Shown: in pieces, positions 4,753 through 7,942 of the stretch
Numbering within the stretch: the stretch's first letter is position 1
Layout: each line of letters begins with the position of its first letter
DNA from: Candidatus Shapirobacteria bacterium
GTDB lineage: Bacteria > Patescibacteriota > Microgenomatia > UBA12405
Assembly: GCA_003647605.1 (NCBI GenBank)
Contig: QMND01000025.1
Coordinates: 1-7,942, forward strand
Length of the DNA stretch: 7,942 bases
Reading direction: 5' to 3'
Position numbers and translations under genes: made by a program
The notes under the pieces: generated by a model
The model's database searches: none
Told to the model about the DNA's origin: nothing
The model's input: the letters and a program-made list of their open reading frames with translations, nothing else

Positions 4753-5822
4753 CCACCAAAAAAAGTTTAATTTTTAATATCACAGCCCTTCTGCTTATCG
4801 CCATTCTGTTTATTTCCACTTCATCTCTATCAGAAGCCAATTCTATCTCTCAAAATCCCTTTTTCTTTCTTAAAAAACAAGCTTGGTTAACTCTAATTTC
4901 TTTAGCTGTTTTTTTTCTGGCCACTAAAATAAAACTAAAACATTTATACCACTACAGTCCTACCCTGTTTCTCCTATCTACTATTTCCCTGCTTCTAGTT
5001 CTACATCCTCAATTAAGCCACGAGATTTTAGGAGCTAAAAGGTGGTTAAAACTAGGCTATTTTTCCTTTCAACCTAGTGAAATATTCAAACTAATCGCTA
5101 TTCTATATTTTGCCCGCCTTTTTTCTCAAGATAAAAACAAAACCATTGCTTCCCTCCTTTTCTCAGCCACCATTCCTCTCAGTTTAATTCTTTTAGAACC
5201 CAACTTAAGCACTGTCATTTTGTTATCAACCATTATCCTCAGTCTTTATTACCTATCCGGAGCCAACATTATCCACCTTTTTTTACTTTGCCTTTTTGGG
5301 GGACTAATCACCGCCCTCTTAATTTTTTCCTCACCCTATCGACTAGCCCGTCTCAACACCCTTTTACACCCTCAACAAAACTTAAAAACTCAATCATACC
5401 ACAGTCAACAAAACTTAATTGCCATAGCTTCTGGTGGTTTGTTTGGTAAAGGCATTGGCAACTCTCAACAAAAATACAGTTTTTTACCCCAAATTAGCAC
5501 CGATTCTATTCTAGCCATCATTGGAGAAGAAGTCGGCTTTATGGGTTTAGCTATTATTTTATTTATCTACCTCAAACTCCTAGCTTCCATTTTTGATATT
5601 TCCAAACACAGCTCAACTCCTTTTCATCGGTTACTTTCAGCTGGCATTGCTTTATGGATAGGTCTCCAAACTATTATTAATATCTCAGCCATTTCAGCCA
5701 TCATTCCTTTAACTGGTATTCCCCTACCTCTAGTTTCTTACGGCGGATCTTCTTTAATTAGCACTATGTTCGGTCTTGGTCTTGTTTATAATATTCACAA
5801 TCAACATGGCCAAAAAAAATAA
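4749..5822 (+). CDS. ftsW: FtsW/RodA-family SEDS peptidoglycan glycosyltransferase
   Basis: SEDS proteins polymerise lipid II into glycan strands together with a class B penicillin-binding protein; FtsW does so at the division site. The 357-aa protein is highly hydrophobic, with about ten membrane segments. It is shorter than E. coli FtsW (414 aa), lacking long cytoplasmic ends. Motifs present are GAKRWLKLGYFSFQPSE (95-111), the catalytic-loop Asp in STDSILAIIGEEVGFMG (D252), and LPLVSYGGSSLI (326-337). The normally conserved PDLGT-type motif reads EPNLST (150-155), losing both the Asp and the Gly. The family could equally be RodA, but the direct link to murG, an ftsQ-like gene and ftsA favours FtsW. 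The ATG overlaps the previous stop as ATGA, and the 3' end overlaps murG by 17 nt, so expression is probably coupled on both sides. Confidence 0.9.
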   Translation: MTTKKSLIFNITALLLIAILFISTSSLSEANSISQNPFFFLKKQAWLTLISLAVFFLATKIKLKHLYHYSPTLFLLSTISLLLVLHPQLSHEILGAKRWLKLGYFSFQPSEIFKLIAILYFARLFSQDKNKTIASLLFSATIPLSLILLEPNLSTVILLSTIILSLYYLSGANIIHLFLLCLFGGLITALLIFSSPYRLARLNTLLHPQQNLKTQSYHSQQNLIAIASGGLFGKGIGNSQQKYSFLPQISTDSILAIIGEEVGFMGLAIILFIYLKLLASIFDISKHSSTPFHRLLSAGIALWIGLQTIINISAISAIIPLTGIPLPLVSYGGSSLISTMFGLGLVYNIHNQHGQKK

Positions 5823-6882
5823 AACAATCGTTATCGTCGGATCTCATCACAGTCCCGCTATTGAACTAATTAGACAACTTAAACAAGACTCAAAATACAA
5901 TTGGCAAATTCACTACATTGGTCATATACATTCAGCCGATACCCATATCCATCACACTATCTTATCCGACCCAAAAATCATTTATCACAACCTTAAATCT
6001 GGCAAATTTCACCGCCGTTATCTACCAAATACTATCAAAGACATTCCTAAAATTATTATCGCTTTTTTCAAATCCTTCCTCCTCTTATTGAAAATCAAAG
6101 CCGACATCGTCGTCTCTTTTGGTGGTTATATTTCTGTTCCCATTATCATTACTTCTCGTCTTTTTTTTATTCCCTCTGTCACCCATGAGCAAACTCTAAC
6201 TATTAGTTTGTCCACTAAAATCAACAGCTATTTTGTTAATAAAGTAGCCCTTTCTTTTACCAACCAACCAACCAAAATCAAACCATCTAAAATCGCCATA
6301 ACCGGCAATTTACTTCGTCATCAAATTTTTCAACAACAAACTAAAAAATACCAATCACTTACAAAACAACTAAAAAAATTCCCATTAATTTACATCACTG
6401 GAGGCAATCAAGGATCCCAAATTATCAATCAAAATATCCTAAAAATTTTAGACAAACTACAACAAAAATTCACCACCATCCACCAAACAGGACATCTAAA
6501 CATAAATAAATTCCAAAAACTATCTAACCGCCTTTATCACCCCACCGATTACATTAGCAATCAAGATATCGGTTGGGTACTTCAAAAAAGTCAAATAGTT
6601 ATCAGTCGAGCCGGTGCCAATACCTGTCAAGAACTTTTGGCTTTAAACAAAAAATCAATTCTAATCCCTCTCTACAAAAGCCAACAAAACGAACAACTCA
6701 AAAATGCTAAATATGTCAAAAAACAACTAGCCTCACAAACTATTATCATTAATGAAAAACAACTAAACGGTTCTAATCTCCTCCTAGCCATCAATCAACT
6801 CCAAAAAATCAAAATTACTCCTAAAAAAAACCAATCAACCACCAATTTCAAATTATTAAAATTAATTCACCAACTTGTTTAA
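5806..6882 (+). CDS. murG: MurG, lipid I N-acetylglucosaminyltransferase
   Basis: MurG adds GlcNAc from UDP-GlcNAc to lipid I, giving lipid II at the inner membrane face. The 358-aa protein has the expected two-domain GT-B length. Motifs are SFGGYISVP (104-112), VTHEQT (125-130), TGNLLR, TGGNQGS (198-204), SRAGANTCQELLAL (267-280, with E276 matching the UDP-sugar-binding Glu) and QNEQLKNA. Several signatures are altered. The first glycine-rich loop, normally GGTGGHxxPA, reads VGSHHSPA (11-18), shorter and with one Gly; HEQN is HEQT; GGSQGA is GGNQGS; GNPVR is GNLLR. The fold and the UDP-GlcNAc side look intact, whereas the lipid I side is unusual. ATG 5806 is preferred; a TTG at 5776 in the same frame would only add residues read across the FtsW C-terminus. 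The overlaps are 17 nt with ftsW and 8 nt with the next gene. Confidence 0.9.
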   Translation: MAKKNKTIVIVGSHHSPAIELIRQLKQDSKYNWQIHYIGHIHSADTHIHHTILSDPKIIYHNLKSGKFHRRYLPNTIKDIPKIIIAFFKSFLLLLKIKADIVVSFGGYISVPIIITSRLFFIPSVTHEQTLTISLSTKINSYFVNKVALSFTNQPTKIKPSKIAITGNLLRHQIFQQQTKKYQSLTKQLKKFPLIYITGGNQGSQIINQNILKILDKLQQKFTTIHQTGHLNINKFQKLSNRLYHPTDYISNQDIGWVLQKSQIVISRAGANTCQELLALNKKSILIPLYKSQQNEQLKNAKYVKKQLASQTIIINEKQLNGSNLLLAINQLQKIKITPKKNQSTTNFKLLKLIHQLV

Positions 6883-7246
6883 AAAAATCATCATCAGCCT
6901 AGTTATAATCATTACTCTTATATCCATTCCTGTTTATCTTCATTTAAAAAATCAACAGATCACTAATCCCAAGTCAGACCAACAACAAAAACTCGACCTA
7001 ATCAACCAAGCTATCCAACAAAGTTTTCGACAAACCAGTCTAATTGACCTCTATCAAAAAAAACTTAAATTTACCTTCAAACAAAATCAAAAAATATCCA
7101 CCGCCATCCTTAGTTTAGACAAAGATCCTTATCTTCAAATTACCGCCTTACAAAAAGCTATCAAACTCGCTAAAATTAAGAATAAATATATTTATTTTGT
7201 TGACCTAAGTATCGACCATCCTTATGCAACGCTCAAAAATTATTAA
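6875..7246 (+). CDS. ftsQ: Minimal FtsQ/DivIB-like membrane protein, TTG start
   Basis: FtsQ is a bitopic division protein that recruits FtsL/FtsB and later proteins. This 123-aa product has a Lys-Lys N-terminus, one membrane segment (about 5-23) and an outside domain of about 100 residues. The end fits the last part of FtsQ: DPYLQITALQKAIKLAKIKN (83-102) resembles the helix before the final strand, and YFVDLSIDHPYATL resembles the family's IDLRFDxPV. Typical FtsQ proteins exceed 240 aa and carry a POTRA domain after the membrane segment; there is no room for it here. Identification therefore rests on topology, the C-terminal motif and position between murG and ftsA. No ATG is available near the start, so TTG 6875, overlapping murG by 8 nt, is the likely start. 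It could also be an unrelated small membrane protein that took this slot. Confidence 0.6.
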   Translation: MFKKIIISLVIIITLISIPVYLHLKNQQITNPKSDQQQKLDLINQAIQQSFRQTSLIDLYQKKLKFTFKQNQKISTAILSLDKDPYLQITALQKAIKLAKIKNKYIYFVDLSIDHPYATLKNY

Positions 7247-7942
7247 CGCTATCGACATCGGTTCATCTAAAGTTACCACTATCATGGGGCAATATTTCCC
7301 CGAAGAAAAAAGATATAATGTGGTGGCTGTTTCTTCTTTGCCAGCCAAAGGTTTTCGTAAAGGTCAAATCATCAATCTTGAACAGGCTATTCAAACCATC
7401 ACCAAAAGCATCGAATCGGCCGAAAGAATGGCTGGATCAGTCATAAAATCAGCAATAATTTCCATTGCCGCCAAACATGTAGAGTCTGTTAATTCTAAAG
7501 GTGTGGTAGCTATTAGCGGAAACAACGGTGAAATATCTCAAGATGATGTCGATCGAGTCATTGACGCAGCTCAAGCCCTATCTCTTCCTGCTAATAAAGA
7601 AATCATTCACTTAATTCCCCGCAAATTTACCGTAGATGGACAAGACGGTATTGTTGACCCTATCGGTATGAGCGGAGTTCGTCTAGAAGTTGAAGCTCAT
7701 CTCATCCTCGCCTCCACTCCAGCCATTAAAAACCTGGAAAAATGTTTTGACAATATCGGTGTAGATATAGAATCGATAGTTTATGCCGGTCTATCGACTG
7801 CTCAAATCGCTTTGACTAGCACCGAAAAGGAACTGGGGGTCGCCTTGGTCGATATCGGTGGCAGTGTAACCAGTTTGACTATTTTCAATGAAAGTTCTCC
7901 TGCCTATTCCAAAGTTATCCCCATTGGAGCCGGACATATTAC
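7224..7942 (+). CDS. ftsA: FtsA cell-division ATPase, N-terminal part (cut by window end)
   Basis: FtsA is an actin-like ATPase that tethers FtsZ filaments to the membrane and activates septal wall synthesis. The 239 complete codons visible hold the phosphate-1 motif AIDIGSSKVTT (9-19, D11), the extra 1C (SHS2) domain, including SKGVVAISGNNGEISQDDVD, over about residues 90-165, and the phosphate-2 motif VDIGGSVTSLTIF (209-221, D210), ending at GAGHI. Adenosine-binding and C-terminal amphipathic-helix regions lie beyond the window. The sequence is conventional, with higher G and Gly/Val content than the upstream wall genes, as expected of a conserved cytoplasmic protein. ATG 7224 gives the usual 8-10 residues before the first motif and overlaps the ftsQ-like gene by 23 nt. 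MreB and DnaK lack this 1C domain. ftsZ would be expected next. Confidence 0.95.
   Translation, partial: MQRSKIINAIDIGSSKVTTIMGQYFPEEKRYNVVAVSSLPAKGFRKGQIINLEQAIQTITKSIESAERMAGSVIKSAIISIAAKHVESVNSKGVVAISGNNGEISQDDVDRVIDAAQALSLPANKEIIHLIPRKFTVDGQDGIVDPIGMSGVRLEVEAHLILASTPAIKNLEKCFDNIGVDIESIVYAGLSTAQIALTSTEKELGVALVDIGGSVTSLTIFNESSPAYSKVIPIGAGHI

Noticed and set aside
5776..5805. TTG start 10 codons upstream for murG
   Set aside because: The added residues lie wholly within the ftsW end, and MurG proteins normally begin just before the first beta strand, as with ATG 5806.

Overview
The window is AT-rich and gene-dense. Coding strands are poor in G, and proteins are rich in Lys, Gln, Ile, Ser and Asn. 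It carries part of a cell-wall and division (dcw) cluster: an MraY-type transferase, then FtsW, MurG, a very short FtsQ-like protein and the start of FtsA. Compact genes, overlapping reading frames, no clear Shine-Dalgarno sequences and slimmed-down division proteins suggest a Candidate Phyla Radiation (Patescibacteria) bacterium, perhaps Microgenomates-like. This assignment is inference; no rRNA or ribosomal protein gene is present to settle it. TGA, TAA and TAG all fit as ordinary stops.

Layout. Positions 1-194 hold no convincing gene, only a 9-bp inverted repeat and promoter-like sequences. 195-866 is an unrecognised 223-aa soluble protein. 907-1941 (mraY) overlaps 1923-2609, an NlpC/P60-type cysteine hydrolase. 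A small LysW-like zinc-ribbon gene (2614-2793) lies on the minus strand, tail to tail with the hydrolase gene. It is head to head with a second plus-strand operon that starts at 2825 and runs past the window end: a compact PLP-dependent fold-type-II enzyme, an ATP-grasp ligase, ftsW, murG, ftsQ-like and ftsA. Every junction in that operon is an overlap of 4 to 23 nt.

How the genes fit together. MraY makes lipid I, MurG converts it to lipid II, FtsW (a SEDS glycosyltransferase) polymerises it at the septum, and FtsQ and FtsA link the synthases to the FtsZ ring. Where many bacteria have murD between mraY and ftsW, and murC/ddl between murG and ftsQ, this window has none of those. Instead, four genes for a peptidase, a LysW-like protein, a PLP enzyme and an ATP-grasp ligase sit between mraY and ftsW. 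The most interesting reading is a lineage-specific module that makes or trims an amino-acid part of the wall precursor, but that role is a hypothesis.

Control. All four genes that begin a transcription unit (195, 907, 2793 minus, 2825) have a -10-like hexamer ending 7 to 9 nt before the start codon, as expected for leaderless mRNAs. The divergent 2793/2825 pair would share a 31-bp control region with overlapping promoters.
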